Part shown: piece by piece, positions 26,072-35,014 of the stretch
How positions within the stretch are numbered: the first letter of the stretch is position 1
Layout of the letters: each line of letters begins with the position of its first letter
Source of the DNA: a virus
DNA: 43,939 nucleotides
Virus record (IMG/VR): IMGVR_UViG_3300048014_000044
Location: 1 to 43,939 of that record
Reading direction: 5' to 3' (one strand)
Notes under the pieces: model-generated
Seen by the model: the letters and a program-made list of their open reading frames with translations, nothing else
The model's database searches: none
Told to the model about the DNA's origin: nothing
Made by a program: the position numbers and the translations under genes

Positions 26072-26563
26072 TCAGGGGCACGGATTCGGGGGGCAGTTGT
26101 TCGTCGGAACCGTCGCATCGTAGGGAATGTCGGGGAAGATGCGGATGGTGCGGGGACGGAGGTCCACAGTGGGGAGAGCCGTCCACGTGATGCCCGCCCG
26201 CTGATCGGCTTGCGCCGCCTGGTCCGCGAGAACCTGCCACGACGTGACCGGCACGGGCGTCGTGCCGTCCTCCCAGTCCGTGATCTCGCTCTCCATAACG
26301 CCGCAGAAAGCCGCCGCTTGGGCCACGCTCATGTTCTGGGCAAGGCGGATGAACTGGAACGTCTGCCCGTTCACGAGCGACATGTGCGCCAACGTGGAGG
26401 CTGCACGGCGATAGGCGGCAGCCACCGCACCTGGGATGAACTGGGCGGTCCCATCGGACTCGCGGAACCCCGTAAGGCCCGCCACGAAAACGATGCCCGT
26501 GTTGCCGACCGGCATCGAGAAGTCGATGAGGTCGTACAGCTCGATGTCGGGGCTGTAGCTCAT
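26072..26563 (-). CDS. Protein with XRE/Cro-like helix-turn-helix in the tail operon
   Basis: The 163-residue protein starts at ATG 26563, overlapping the previous stop as ATGA. Residues about 70-115 (RLAQNMSVAQAAAFCGVMES, then EITDWEDGTTPVP) match the XRE/Cro helix-turn-helix pattern: a helix, the S-x-A-Q-A-A/E core, and E-I-x-x-W-E-x-G. The first 60 residues (YDLIDFSMPVGNTGIVFVAG) are beta-like and the last 30 are Pro/Asn/Cys-rich (PTNNCPPNPCP). A DNA-binding domain is unexpected among tail genes. It could regulate late expression, or the fold could have been reused as a structural or adaptor module. HTH assignment is fairly good; regulation is not shown. Confidence 0.72.
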   Translation of the reverse strand: MSYSPDIELYDLIDFSMPVGNTGIVFVAGLTGFRESDGTAQFIPGAVAAAYRRAASTLAHMSLVNGQTFQFIRLAQNMSVAQAAAFCGVMESEITDWEDGTTPVPVTSWQVLADQAAQADQRAGITWTALPTVDLRPRTIRIFPDIPYDATVPTNNCPPNPCP

Positions 26564-26952
26564 TCCCAGCCGACGAAACCGCCCCCAGCAACCGCCGGGT
26601 CGGCGTCGTACTTCTCCATCATGTCCTCGACGCGCTCGCGGAGGTTGTCCTTCCAACCCTGCGTGCGCTTCACGATGGGCCACTTGCCGCTCTTGAGCGG
26701 GCGCCCGTCGCGGTAGAGACCGACGCGGATGGCATCATCCCCGACGCCGGCCGCTTGCTCGGAGCCTTTGTGGACCGACGTGAAGACCTTGATGGTCACG
26801 CGACTGTCGAGCGGGAGGTTGATGATGATCTCCCCGCGCTCCACCGTTTCCTTCTGAGGTTCGAGCGCGTGAAACGCCCGCTTGAGGAAGGTCCGCATGT
26901 CGTCGAGCGAGACCTCCTGGTACTGCGCGGCCATGCCGACGACGGTGGTCAT
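26560..26952 (-). CDS. Hypothetical protein coupled to the helicase gene
   Basis: A 130-residue protein starting at ATG 26952, overlapping the helicase TGA (ATGA), and overlapping the next gene in the same way. It has a compact alpha/beta make-up: SLDDMRTFLKRAFHALEPQK, RGEIIINLPLDSRVTIKVFT, HKGSEQAAGVGDDAIRVGLY and KRTQGWKDNLRERVEDMMEK. The last segment (R-T-x-G-W-K-x-N-L-x-x-R) looks conserved. It may be translationally coupled to the helicase and could be its partner, but no function can be named. Confidence 0.7.
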   Translation of the reverse strand: MTTVVGMAAQYQEVSLDDMRTFLKRAFHALEPQKETVERGEIIINLPLDSRVTIKVFTSVHKGSEQAAGVGDDAIRVGLYRDGRPLKSGKWPIVKRTQGWKDNLRERVEDMMEKYDADPAVAGGGFVGWE

Positions 26953-29900
26953 CGCGCCCTCCGGTCGTAGCTCATCTCGACGTCGCCGTAGCGGCCGATG
27001 ATCTCGTCCAGATCGACAGCCGAGACCTCGAAGGCCACCTTCACCGCCTCGGGCGTCGACTCGGGGTGAACGTTCTGGCCCGGCGCGAGCCCCGCCTCTC
27101 GAACGAACACGCCGAGGGTGGGGGGATCGCCCGGCTTGCGCTTCACGCGCTCTTGCGAGCAAATGACCTGGAGGTCCGTCTTGGCGCGCGTGATCCCCAC
27201 GTAGGCCAGGTTGCGCTCCGAGATCATCCGGTCTTCGATGTGCGTGTGGGCGCGCTTCACCGCGTACTCACGCTCGTCCGGCGGCCACGGGATGCGAGCC
27301 CCGAGCTTCTGGAGTTCGGTCTCGAGGAGCGTGCTGTCGTCCTTCTTCTTCCCAGGGAAGAACCCGTAGGAGCAGCACAAGGCCACGTGATCCCACTGGG
27401 CGCCCTTGACCGAGTGAACCGTCGAAAGCGAGAGCTGGTCGGGGTTCAGGTTCTTGTCTTGGAGCTTGCGGGATTCGGTCTTGTAGCGATCGAGCTTGCG
27501 GTAGAAACCTGTCGCCTCGCCAGGGTTGACCCCGAGCGCCTGGTCCTTCGAGTTCGGACGAGCGATGTCGAAGAGGTAGCGCACGGTTCCGAGACCAGCG
27601 AGCGGGTCCGGCTTCTCGCTCGCTGGCGCACCTTCGCCGGGAGGGGCGTTGGGATCGGTGAGGTGCGTCCCGTGCTCGTCGATCGTGACCTTCTTCTCCG
27701 AGTCGGGCGCAGGCTCGTCGTCGTCGGGATTGCGGTTGAAGGCGATCGATTCCTTGATGGACTGCTTGAGCGAGACCGTCTTGCGCGTGTCCTGCTGCGT
27801 CTTCTTGTTGTAGTAGCCGACCTCGGTCGTGATGCCGTCGAGGATGCGGTTGAGCAAGTCCTCGGTCTTGACATTGCTTCGCATCTGTGTGCGAAGGTCC
27901 ATCACCTGTCGGCCCATTTCGAGGAGCTTGTCGGTGAGCTTGTCGACGTCCTCCCACCACATCCAGTCTTCGCCCTTGTAGCGAATCTGGTCGGCAAACC
28001 ACCCACCACGCTCGCGTTCGAGCTTGCGCGCCGCCGCGATCTTGGCGGCCCGGTACGGCTCCTTGAGGTCCGCGGCGAGCTTCTTCGCGATCTGCGGCCG
28101 GGTGAGGCAGTCGAGCGGGTTGAAGCTGCGGACGTCCACGCCCTCGGCTTGAGCGATGCCCTTGAGGGAGTCCTTGACGATCCGTTCGATGGCCTCGTCC
28201 CCGAGGAAGATCTCTCGGTTCGGCGCATTGACCGTGTGGACCAAGGCTTCCGTCAGCTCCTCGTTGTCCGAGGAGAGCGCGAGGTCCATGTAGCCGAGGA
28301 CGGCGTTGGACTCCGTGCTTTCGAGGAATCCCTTGCCCTTGCTACGGCGGTACGGGATCTCGTGGATGATGCACTGGTCCTCGAACGCATTCAGCTCGTT
28401 GTTGGTACGGCTGAGGACCGCGAAGCCCTTGGCCCACGTCGAACCCTCGACGGCCTTGGTCTTCTCGAAGGACTCGATGATGTCGCCCGCGATGCCCACG
28501 TAGCTCGGCGGGGTCTCGACCACGATGCTCGCGCGCCCCCGCGGCTTCTTCGGGTCGGGCCGCGCCTGCATCTCGATCTGGCCCGTGTTGTGGGCCGTGA
28601 CCTTGTTTGCCGCCTCGACGATCTCGGGGTCGCAGCGGTAGTTCGTCTGGATCTTCCGCGTGACCCAGCCTTCCTTGCCGTCGAGGGCCGAGAAGAGGCC
28701 CGGCCGCGCGCCGCGGAACTGGTAGATCGCCTGCTTGTCGTCGCCGACGATCCAGAAGCTCTTGCCCGACCCCGGCTGCACCTGGTCGGTCATCATGCGG
28801 AAGATGTCGTGCTGCACGACGTTGAGGTCCTGAGCCTCGTCGACGAGCACGTGGTCGAACATCTGGTTGGCGGCCTTCCGAGCCGCCGGGTCACGCTCCA
28901 AGATGTCGCGGAAAATGAGGAGCATGTCGTTGAGGTCCGCGAGCCGGCGTCCATCGGCGCGGAAGTCGCGCATGAACTTCTGGAATGCGGCGGAGGGGCG
29001 CGGCGGCTTCCAGTCGGGTCCACGGTCGCCCTTGAGGCCGGCGTAGACCTCCATCCACACGGCGCCGTAGACCTCTTCCACGGTCTCCGCGCCCTTGAGC
29101 GCGGTCTCGAAGTCCACGTCGTTGCCGAGCCAGTTCTCCTTCAACTGGTTGCAGAGCTTCGCCGGAGGGGCGCCCCCAAAGAGCTTCTCGGGCAAGCCGG
29201 TCATCGCCGCGAGACCCCCAGGGCCGATGTCGCGGATGACGGCGCGAACCGCCGCGGTCATTTGGCGCGGCGTCGGGGCCTTCTTCTTTCCGCGATCTCC
29301 GACTCTCTCGCCGGTCTCGTCGATGACGAAACCTTCCTCGCCCTCGTCCTCGTTTTTCTTGCCGCGAGGCGTGGCGATGAGGCTCCCGTCCGAGAGGGCC
29401 GCGCGCTCGGCATCGTTGCCGAACCCCTTCTTCCCGTTCGTCCCGATGAAGTTGCGGAAGACGGAGTGCATCGTTCCGCACGTCACGGAGTCCCCAGCCG
29501 AGCCCAGCTCTTTGCCGATGCTCGCCCGCAGGTCTTCGGCCGCTCTCGTGTTGAACGTCGCCACGAGAATGCGCGACGGCGACTCGTGCTTGACCTGGAT
29601 GAGGTACTTGAGCCGGCCCACGAGCGTCGTGCTCTTGCCGGCACCTGCACCGGCCGCCACGAGCACCTTGCCGTCCGTGAGCGCCGCCGCCCGCTGCTCC
29701 TCGTCGAGCGGGTACCCGCCGACCGTGAGGGCCGCCTTCATCGCGGGGCTATCGGGGTCGGTGGCGATGGCTGTAGCAACGGCCGTGGCGATGCCGGTGG
29801 CCTCGCTCCGCGTGACCGGCCGGTCCGGCGCCTTGACCATGTCGAGCGCCGCTTTGGCCGCGTCCGTCGCGTGGTTCTCGATGCGGGCGAGGGTGTTCGC

Positions 29901-30566
29901 CTGCGCCGCCTGAGCCTCGGCGTGAACTTCGGAGGAAGCGACCGCCCCCTCCTGCGTCACCTTCTGGTCGAGAAGGTTCTGGGCGTCCTCCCCGACTTGT
30001 TTGACCGCCTCGTGAACCGGGTTGACCGCCACGACGGGCTTGCCCGCCGCGTCGGCCGCATGGCCTATCCAGCCCTGGAGCCGCTTGTTCTTGAGGGAGA
30101 TGGTCGAGAACTTGACGAGGGCTTCGGCCGACGCACCCGAAGTGGACGCCTCGATGGCATCCGAAACTTCCTTGCGGGCGCGAATCGAGGTCCCGAAGAC
30201 ATGCTTGAGGGACGACGGGCCCCCGCGTGTGAGGACCGTGCGGAGCTTGAGCGCCCGCATCGAGCACCCCTTGGCGCTCGTCGGGTACTTCATCGACGCT
30301 TCGAGCATCTTCAGCGCGCCAGGGGACTTGACGCCCGCTTCGATGACGGAGCGCACCTTGTCGAGGTGATCGCGCTCCATCATCTTCGCGAGCATGCCTC
30401 CGCGCATGAACAGCGCGTCGGCCTTCTGTCCGGTCTCCTTGAGCCAGCGGAAGTAGGTGTCGAAAGCGAGGAGGAAGACGAGGTAGTCCGCGACTTCCAG
30501 CTCGCTGAACGCCTCTTCCTGTGTGGCCTCGTCCGCGAGGAAGTGGCGCTGGTACTCGAATGCCAT
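26949..30566 (-). CDS. UvrD/Rep-type superfamily 1 helicase with extra N-terminal domain
   Basis: A 1205-residue protein with all SF1A helicase motifs. Q motif LDEEQRAAAL (about residue 287), Walker A GAGAGKST (306-313), motif Ia ATFNTRAAEDL, motif II VDEAQD (575-580), motif III WIVGDDKQAIYQFRG, motif IV QTNYR (640-644), motif V TVHSVKGAQWD and motif VI YVGITRAKTDL. These support an active 3'-5' DNA translocase. The first 280 residues are not helicase-like: helical, with Ala/Thr/Glu-rich repeats near 200-270, and might be a docking or virion-targeting domain. The start is ATG 30566, 26 bases after the sheath stop. The gene is embedded between sheath and tube genes and stop-start coupled to the next. 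Possible roles are repair or replication with late timing, DNA handling during packaging or ejection, or a defence-related function. Confidence 0.93.
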   Translation of the reverse strand: MAFEYQRHFLADEATQEEAFSELEVADYLVFLLAFDTYFRWLKETGQKADALFMRGGMLAKMMERDHLDKVRSVIEAGVKSPGALKMLEASMKYPTSAKGCSMRALKLRTVLTRGGPSSLKHVFGTSIRARKEVSDAIEASTSGASAEALVKFSTISLKNKRLQGWIGHAADAAGKPVVAVNPVHEAVKQVGEDAQNLLDQKVTQEGAVASSEVHAEAQAAQANTLARIENHATDAAKAALDMVKAPDRPVTRSEATGIATAVATAIATDPDSPAMKAALTVGGYPLDEEQRAAALTDGKVLVAAGAGAGKSTTLVGRLKYLIQVKHESPSRILVATFNTRAAEDLRASIGKELGSAGDSVTCGTMHSVFRNFIGTNGKKGFGNDAERAALSDGSLIATPRGKKNEDEGEEGFVIDETGERVGDRGKKKAPTPRQMTAAVRAVIRDIGPGGLAAMTGLPEKLFGGAPPAKLCNQLKENWLGNDVDFETALKGAETVEEVYGAVWMEVYAGLKGDRGPDWKPPRPSAAFQKFMRDFRADGRRLADLNDMLLIFRDILERDPAARKAANQMFDHVLVDEAQDLNVVQHDIFRMMTDQVQPGSGKSFWIVGDDKQAIYQFRGARPGLFSALDGKEGWVTRKIQTNYRCDPEIVEAANKVTAHNTGQIEMQARPDPKKPRGRASIVVETPPSYVGIAGDIIESFEKTKAVEGSTWAKGFAVLSRTNNELNAFEDQCIIHEIPYRRSKGKGFLESTESNAVLGYMDLALSSDNEELTEALVHTVNAPNREIFLGDEAIERIVKDSLKGIAQAEGVDVRSFNPLDCLTRPQIAKKLAADLKEPYRAAKIAAARKLERERGGWFADQIRYKGEDWMWWEDVDKLTDKLLEMGRQVMDLRTQMRSNVKTEDLLNRILDGITTEVGYYNKKTQQDTRKTVSLKQSIKESIAFNRNPDDDEPAPDSEKKVTIDEHGTHLTDPNAPPGEGAPASEKPDPLAGLGTVRYLFDIARPNSKDQALGVNPGEATGFYRKLDRYKTESRKLQDKNLNPDQLSLSTVHSVKGAQWDHVALCCSYGFFPGKKKDDSTLLETELQKLGARIPWPPDEREYAVKRAHTHIEDRMISERNLAYVGITRAKTDLQVICSQERVKRKPGDPPTLGVFVREAGLAPGQNVHPESTPEAVKVAFEVSAVDLDEIIGRYGDVEMSYDRRAR

Positions 30567-30592
30567 CGTCGGGGCCTACACCTGGATGTGGC

Positions 30593-33500
30593 TCAGATTT
30601 GAGCGCGCAGATTGAACGTCAGGACGAGGTACTCCAGGGGGAAGATCGGCTGGTAGTACGCCTCGAAGAGGAGGACGGTGGGGTCGTCGGGGCTGATGCT
30701 CGAGGAGATCCCCGTGAACGCTCCGACGATCTCCGCTTGGACGAGCTGCTTGAACAGCGCCGTCATCGTGACGTTGACTTCGTTCGTGCGCGTCGAGAGG
30801 AACTTCGTGCCCACGAACTGGTCGAGGGCCTGACGCGACTGCTGCTGAACGAAGTCCGCGATCTGCGTGACGGTGGGCAGCCGGGTGAGAACCGACTGCA
30901 TGTTCGTCGTCAGACCCTGACGGATGCGGACGAGGTTGGTCAGGGCCTCGATGAGAGTGACGCCCGCGACCGCGGTCTGGTTCGCCGTCACCGGGTCGAG
31001 CGTCCGCGGGATGCTCGTGAAGCCCTGGAGGCGGCGGCGCGTGTACGGGGTCGCGACGTCGACGGACGGGCTCACGACCGCTCCGGCCACCGCGGCGGCG
31101 AAGAAGGTGCCGTCCACGACGGATTCGGTGGCGTTCCCGAGTTCGTCCGTCAGCGTGATGATGGAGCTGTCGGGGTAGAACGCGACGATGCGGCTCGAAA
31201 CGAGGCTCTGAGCCACAGACTGTGCGGTCTGCGGCGTCGTGCCCGACGCGAACCCGATGAAGCCCATCCGCTCCGACTGGTTCTGGATGAGGCTCATCGT
31301 CTCGCAGCTCTGCGTGAGGTACGAGTAGACGGCCGTGCTCGTAGCGAGCGGCACGATGATGTCGGGCTTGATGTTGCCGGGGAGCGGCGTCTGGAGGCCC
31401 TGGATGGCGTTGATGAACGACGTGTCGCTCGCTTGGTTCGTGTTCGGAACCTTCAGCACCTGCTGGATGCCGACGAGGAGCGACCCGTTGAGGATCGCGA
31501 GGTACGCCGCGAGGGACACGCGGTTCGACGCCGAGACCGTACCGAACGCAGCCTCGATGGACGAGAGCTGGCGGTAGATCGCCGGGGAGAAGTCCTGCTT
31601 CATGTACTGGTAGGACAGGAAGTAGAAGTCCCCGATCCCAGGCGCGACGCCCGAGGGGTTGAACGTCTGGATGGTCCCGGTGTCCGCGACGTTGACGCCA
31701 ACGGTGTTCGAGACCGTCGTCTCGAGGCCGGGAATCGCGTACCACGGACGAGCCGGGTTCACCTGGAAGGTCTGCGAGACCGTCATGGTGAAGCTGCCGC
31801 CGAGGTCGTAGCTCCCCGTCTGGGCCGGGAGAACCGTGAACCGGAGACCCGTCTGGGCCGCCGTGAACGTGACGCCGGGGATACCCGTGCCGGACGAACC
31901 CGCGGCCCCCGCGCTAGAGGTAACCGTGTAGTTCTCCAGCACGTCCTCGCCGTTGTCGCCGTCCACACCGGGGGTGAGCCCGATGTTCGTGCTCGTGTTG
32001 AACGCGCTGCTGTTGAGGAACGAGATGCTCGAGGCGGCAGCACCCGTCGTGAGCGACTCGAACGTGATGTAGTTCGCGCCGTTGATGGCGTCCACGTAGG
32101 CGACCCCACCGGCCGCGACGAGGCCCTGCGAGAGCAGTTCGTCCACGACCTCCTGGGCCTTGACCTGCTGCTGGCTCGCCGCCGTGTTCGTCGTGAACCC
32201 GAGGACCGCGTTGGCCGAGCCGTTGCCGATGAGGAGCGCCGACTTGGCGTCGTTGCTCGGGCTCGTCAGGCGGAGCTTGCCCGCGTTGCCGAGAGTTCCG
32301 TCCGACGCGACACCCGAGAGACCGGGCACCGCGTTGATGGCACCCACCACCGCCGAGATCGTCACCGATCCGCCCGGCAGCGTCACCGTGTACTGGATGC
32401 CGTTGACGCTGAGGACGAACTGGTCGTTGAGACCCGTCGTGATGTTGAACGGACCGGCGATCGAACCGAGGAGCGTCGCCGGCTTGTTCACCGCACCGGG
32501 GGTGCCCGCCCCGGACTGGAACATCGTGAAGCCGAGGAACGTGTTGGTTCCCGGCTCGTTGCTGGTCGTGACCGTCGTGGCCGAGTTGACCTTCACCGCC
32601 GAGACCGCATCGAACCCGCCCGGCAACGCACCGGGGGCCGTGTAGCTCTTGACGATGAAGAAGACGTCGCCCGTGGACCCGCCGATCTGCGCGAACGACG
32701 CGAGGTTGTTCGGTGCAGTGCCGCTGAACGCCGCGTTGGCGTCGATGGCTGCGTTGATCGCGGCCACGATGGCGGTCGGAGTATGCGCCCCCGCCGTGAG
32801 GGTCACCTGGACATCGACGCCGTCGATGAGAAGGTCGAGGACGTTGTTCGGCGAAGCGTCCACCGTGATGTGACCGCCGCTGTCGGGCGTCAGGTGGCCG
32901 CTCACGATGTAGCCGTGAGCCGCAGCGTCGAGGTTCGCCGTGAACGGCGTCCCGTTGACGCCCATCGACCACGTGGCCGAGTACGGCGAGAAGAAGTTGT
33001 ACGGCTCGGCGCTGCGGTTCGTGAACGCCGCGTTGGCCGCGGGCTCCTGGCCGAACGTCACCGTGACTGTCTCGGAAACCGGCGTTCCCGAGCCCGTGTG
33101 GAACGCATCGGGGATCGTCTCCGACCCGCGCGGCCACTGGATGGTCTCCGATATGCCCGTCTTGGTCCCGAAGAGAACCTGGTAGAGGTTCTGACCGGAC
33201 GCCGAATCCGTGACCGTGTACTGGCCCGTGCCCACCGGGCCGGGGACCTGGCAAGCCAGGACATACGTGTCGTCGCTGACGTGGTTGTAGTAGAACGTCG
33301 CGAAGACGGTCCAGTCCGGCGGGATCGGGTTCTGGAGCGTGATGGTGCGGTTCACGCCGTCGACGACCGTGACCGTCTGCTTCGGACGGTTGAGGGCGTC
33401 GCGGAGGCCGCGGCCCGCGTAGACCTGCACGAGGTCGGGCCGATTCGTCACGAGGTCAAGACGGCTGTTCGTGACCGTGTTGAACAGGGTCTGGCCGAGC

Positions 33501-34882
33501 GTCGTGTCGCGACCGTTGCCCGTGGTCGGGATCTCGGGGAGCACGAACTGCGTCGCCGAGACCTTGGCCGGGATGACCGTCGTGTCCGTGACCGGGTTGC
33601 AGGTCGCGAGGTAATACTTCGCGTCCACCAGGAGCCCGGTGATCTGGGAGCTGTTGAACTGCGTGCCGCCCGTCGAGGTCGAGCCAGCGGCGACCGTGAA
33701 GCTCGTACCCCACGAGATGATGCTCGTGTCGGCCGTGGGGTTCGAGACCACGAAGTCGACGTTCTGGATGTAGTCCGCGCGACCCGGCGAGATGCCGCAC
33801 CGGAGGACCGTCGTCACGAGGCTGTTCGGCAGGTAGTCGAACGTGTTCTGCCAGGTGTTCGCGAAGTACTGGATCGTGACCGTCGTGCCAGGCGCCGGAG
33901 CGTAGGGCAGCGTCACGATGCCGTTCGAGCCGTCCACGGCGCTCGCGATGACCTGGGCGTTGTTGACCTTGACGACGACCTTGCTCGGGTCCGTCGTGGT
34001 GACGCCGCCGCCCGTCCCGTCCACGATCGGACGCTGGAACACGCGGAACTGCGTGTTGCGGTTCGTCTGCGTGTTGGCCGTCCACCCGAGAACCCCGTTC
34101 GCCGTGCCCGATCCGATCTGGAGGGACGACGGAGCCGTGAGCTGGAGGTGGTTGAGGCCCTGGCCGTCCGTGTAGACGGACGCCTGGAGGTTCGCGATGG
34201 ACGCCGCGTTGAGCGCCGTAGCGAGGTTCGACGCGGTGATCGCCGTCCCGGCCGGGAACGTCACGGTGCTTGAGACACCGTTGACGAGCACCGTGAACTG
34301 GTCGTTCGAGCCCGCCGTGATCGCGAACGGCTCGTACCCTGGCGAGATGAGCGAGGCTTGCGCCTGCGTCACCTGCGCCGACACGTCATCCGTGAAGCTC
34401 GTGTCGCCGCGGTGGAAGTAGTACGTGCAGAGCACGTGATCGGTCGGCTGGGTCGGCACCTGGAGGGTGACGATGCCCTTCGCACCGTTGACCGCCCCGA
34501 CCGAAACCGGCACGCCGTTGACCGTGACGGTCACCGTCTGCGGGTTGTTGGTCACGCGGCCGATGCCCGTCCCGTCCGTGACCGGGAAGTTGCGGACGAC
34601 GAACTGCGTCAGGGTGCCGGTTTGGGCGCCGAGCACGAGGTTGTTCGGGTTCGTCGCGTTGACGACCCACTGGAGGCTCACGTCCTCGTTGACGATCTGC
34701 TGGTCGAGGGTCGCCGACGACCCGCGGACCAGTTCGAGGTCGTCTTGCTCCAGCGTCTCCTGCCCAACCCCGATGACAAACGGGATGCGAAGCCCGGCGA
34801 CGATGTTCGCGACGTTGGCTTCGGTCAGCGTCCTCGTGTAGACGCCGGGCGGGACGTAGGTGATGAACGGTCCGAGCGACAT
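30593..34882 (-). CDS. Tail sheath protein, greatly enlarged by beta-repeat insertions
   Basis: This 1429-residue protein starts at ATG 34882 with GAGGGA upstream. The N-terminus (GPFITYVPPGVYTRTLTEAN) and the C-terminal 400 residues carry the conserved contractile-sheath core: MKQDFSPAIYRQLSSIEAAF, a SVVDGTFFAAAVAGAV segment, RRRLQGFTSIPRTLDP and a closing LVLTFNLRA strand, all typical of sheath subunits whose neighbours interlock by terminal extensions. Typical sheaths have 380-700 residues. Here about 1000 residues lie between the N-terminal arm and the core. They include three flagellin-IN-like repeats (about residues 183-267, 670-786 and 810-895) and a second module repeated near 93-165, 277-352 and more weakly 488-545. 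Such insertions should project from the sheath surface. Sheath identity is strong. Confidence 0.9.
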   Translation of the reverse strand: MSLGPFITYVPPGVYTRTLTEANVANIVAGLRIPFVIGVGQETLEQDDLELVRGSSATLDQQIVNEDVSLQWVVNATNPNNLVLGAQTGTLTQFVVRNFPVTDGTGIGRVTNNPQTVTVTVNGVPVSVGAVNGAKGIVTLQVPTQPTDHVLCTYYFHRGDTSFTDDVSAQVTQAQASLISPGYEPFAITAGSNDQFTVLVNGVSSTVTFPAGTAITASNLATALNAASIANLQASVYTDGQGLNHLQLTAPSSLQIGSGTANGVLGWTANTQTNRNTQFRVFQRPIVDGTGGGVTTTDPSKVVVKVNNAQVIASAVDGSNGIVTLPYAPAPGTTVTIQYFANTWQNTFDYLPNSLVTTVLRCGISPGRADYIQNVDFVVSNPTADTSIISWGTSFTVAAGSTSTGGTQFNSSQITGLLVDAKYYLATCNPVTDTTVIPAKVSATQFVLPEIPTTGNGRDTTLGQTLFNTVTNSRLDLVTNRPDLVQVYAGRGLRDALNRPKQTVTVVDGVNRTITLQNPIPPDWTVFATFYYNHVSDDTYVLACQVPGPVGTGQYTVTDSASGQNLYQVLFGTKTGISETIQWPRGSETIPDAFHTGSGTPVSETVTVTFGQEPAANAAFTNRSAEPYNFFSPYSATWSMGVNGTPFTANLDAAAHGYIVSGHLTPDSGGHITVDASPNNVLDLLIDGVDVQVTLTAGAHTPTAIVAAINAAIDANAAFSGTAPNNLASFAQIGGSTGDVFFIVKSYTAPGALPGGFDAVSAVKVNSATTVTTSNEPGTNTFLGFTMFQSGAGTPGAVNKPATLLGSIAGPFNITTGLNDQFVLSVNGIQYTVTLPGGSVTISAVVGAINAVPGLSGVASDGTLGNAGKLRLTSPSNDAKSALLIGNGSANAVLGFTTNTAASQQQVKAQEVVDELLSQGLVAAGGVAYVDAINGANYITFESLTTGAAASSISFLNSSAFNTSTNIGLTPGVDGDNGEDVLENYTVTSSAGAAGSSGTGIPGVTFTAAQTGLRFTVLPAQTGSYDLGGSFTMTVSQTFQVNPARPWYAIPGLETTVSNTVGVNVADTGTIQTFNPSGVAPGIGDFYFLSYQYMKQDFSPAIYRQLSSIEAAFGTVSASNRVSLAAYLAILNGSLLVGIQQVLKVPNTNQASDTSFINAIQGLQTPLPGNIKPDIIVPLATSTAVYSYLTQSCETMSLIQNQSERMGFIGFASGTTPQTAQSVAQSLVSSRIVAFYPDSSIITLTDELGNATESVVDGTFFAAAVAGAVVSPSVDVATPYTRRRLQGFTSIPRTLDPVTANQTAVAGVTLIEALTNLVRIRQGLTTNMQSVLTRLPTVTQIADFVQQQSRQALDQFVGTKFLSTRTNEVNVTMTALFKQLVQAEIVGAFTGISSSISPDDPTVLLFEAYYQPIFPLEYLVLTFNLRAQI
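32200..34336 (-). repeat. Flagellin-IN-like and second-type beta repeats in the sheath
   Basis: Type 1 copies, about 34336-34084, 32875-32527 and 32455-32200, share x-N-D-Q-F-x-x-x-V-N-G-x-x-x-T-V-T-x-P-x-G, then an Ala-rich helix with A-I/L-N-A, then L-x-L-T-S/A-P-S and a final V-L-G-F/W. This matches the Flagellin_IN motif of hook-filament proteins. Type 2 copies (about 34606-34390 and 34054-33827) share VDGTG, V-x-V-N-x, V-x-G-x-x-G-I-V-T-L. The copies alternate and are related only at protein level. Confidence 0.7.
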
Positions 34883-35014
34883 GGAGTTCCCTCAGAGGTT
34901 GAAAGTCGTCTGGGTCTGGATTTGATGAGGGACCGGCAAGGTATCGGATATGGATCGGGGTCTGAGTCCTCGGGGCCGTACTCCAGCCTCCTACCGAGAG
35001 GGGGTATCGAAAGA
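34883..35014 (-). promoter_or_regulatory. 132-bp gap upstream of the sheath gene
   Basis: There is no gene here. The gap is a natural place for a late promoter of the sheath-to-baseplate transcript and includes GATCC/CAGACCC words that recur loosely in the tube-chaperone gap. A weak CCTC/GAGG pair near 34990-35005 may form a small hairpin after the FmdB-like gene. No convincing promoter boxes can be assigned. Confidence 0.35.

Noticed and set aside
27066-30602. Plus-strand frame of about 1180 codons opposite the helicase
   Set aside because: It has the same antisense low-complexity composition; all helicase motifs are on the minus strand.
30521-34273. Very long plus-strand open frame opposite the sheath gene
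   Set aside because: It is codon-aligned antisense of a GC-rich gene and its product is almost wholly Arg, Val, Asp, Glu and Leu. The minus strand has clear sheath motifs.
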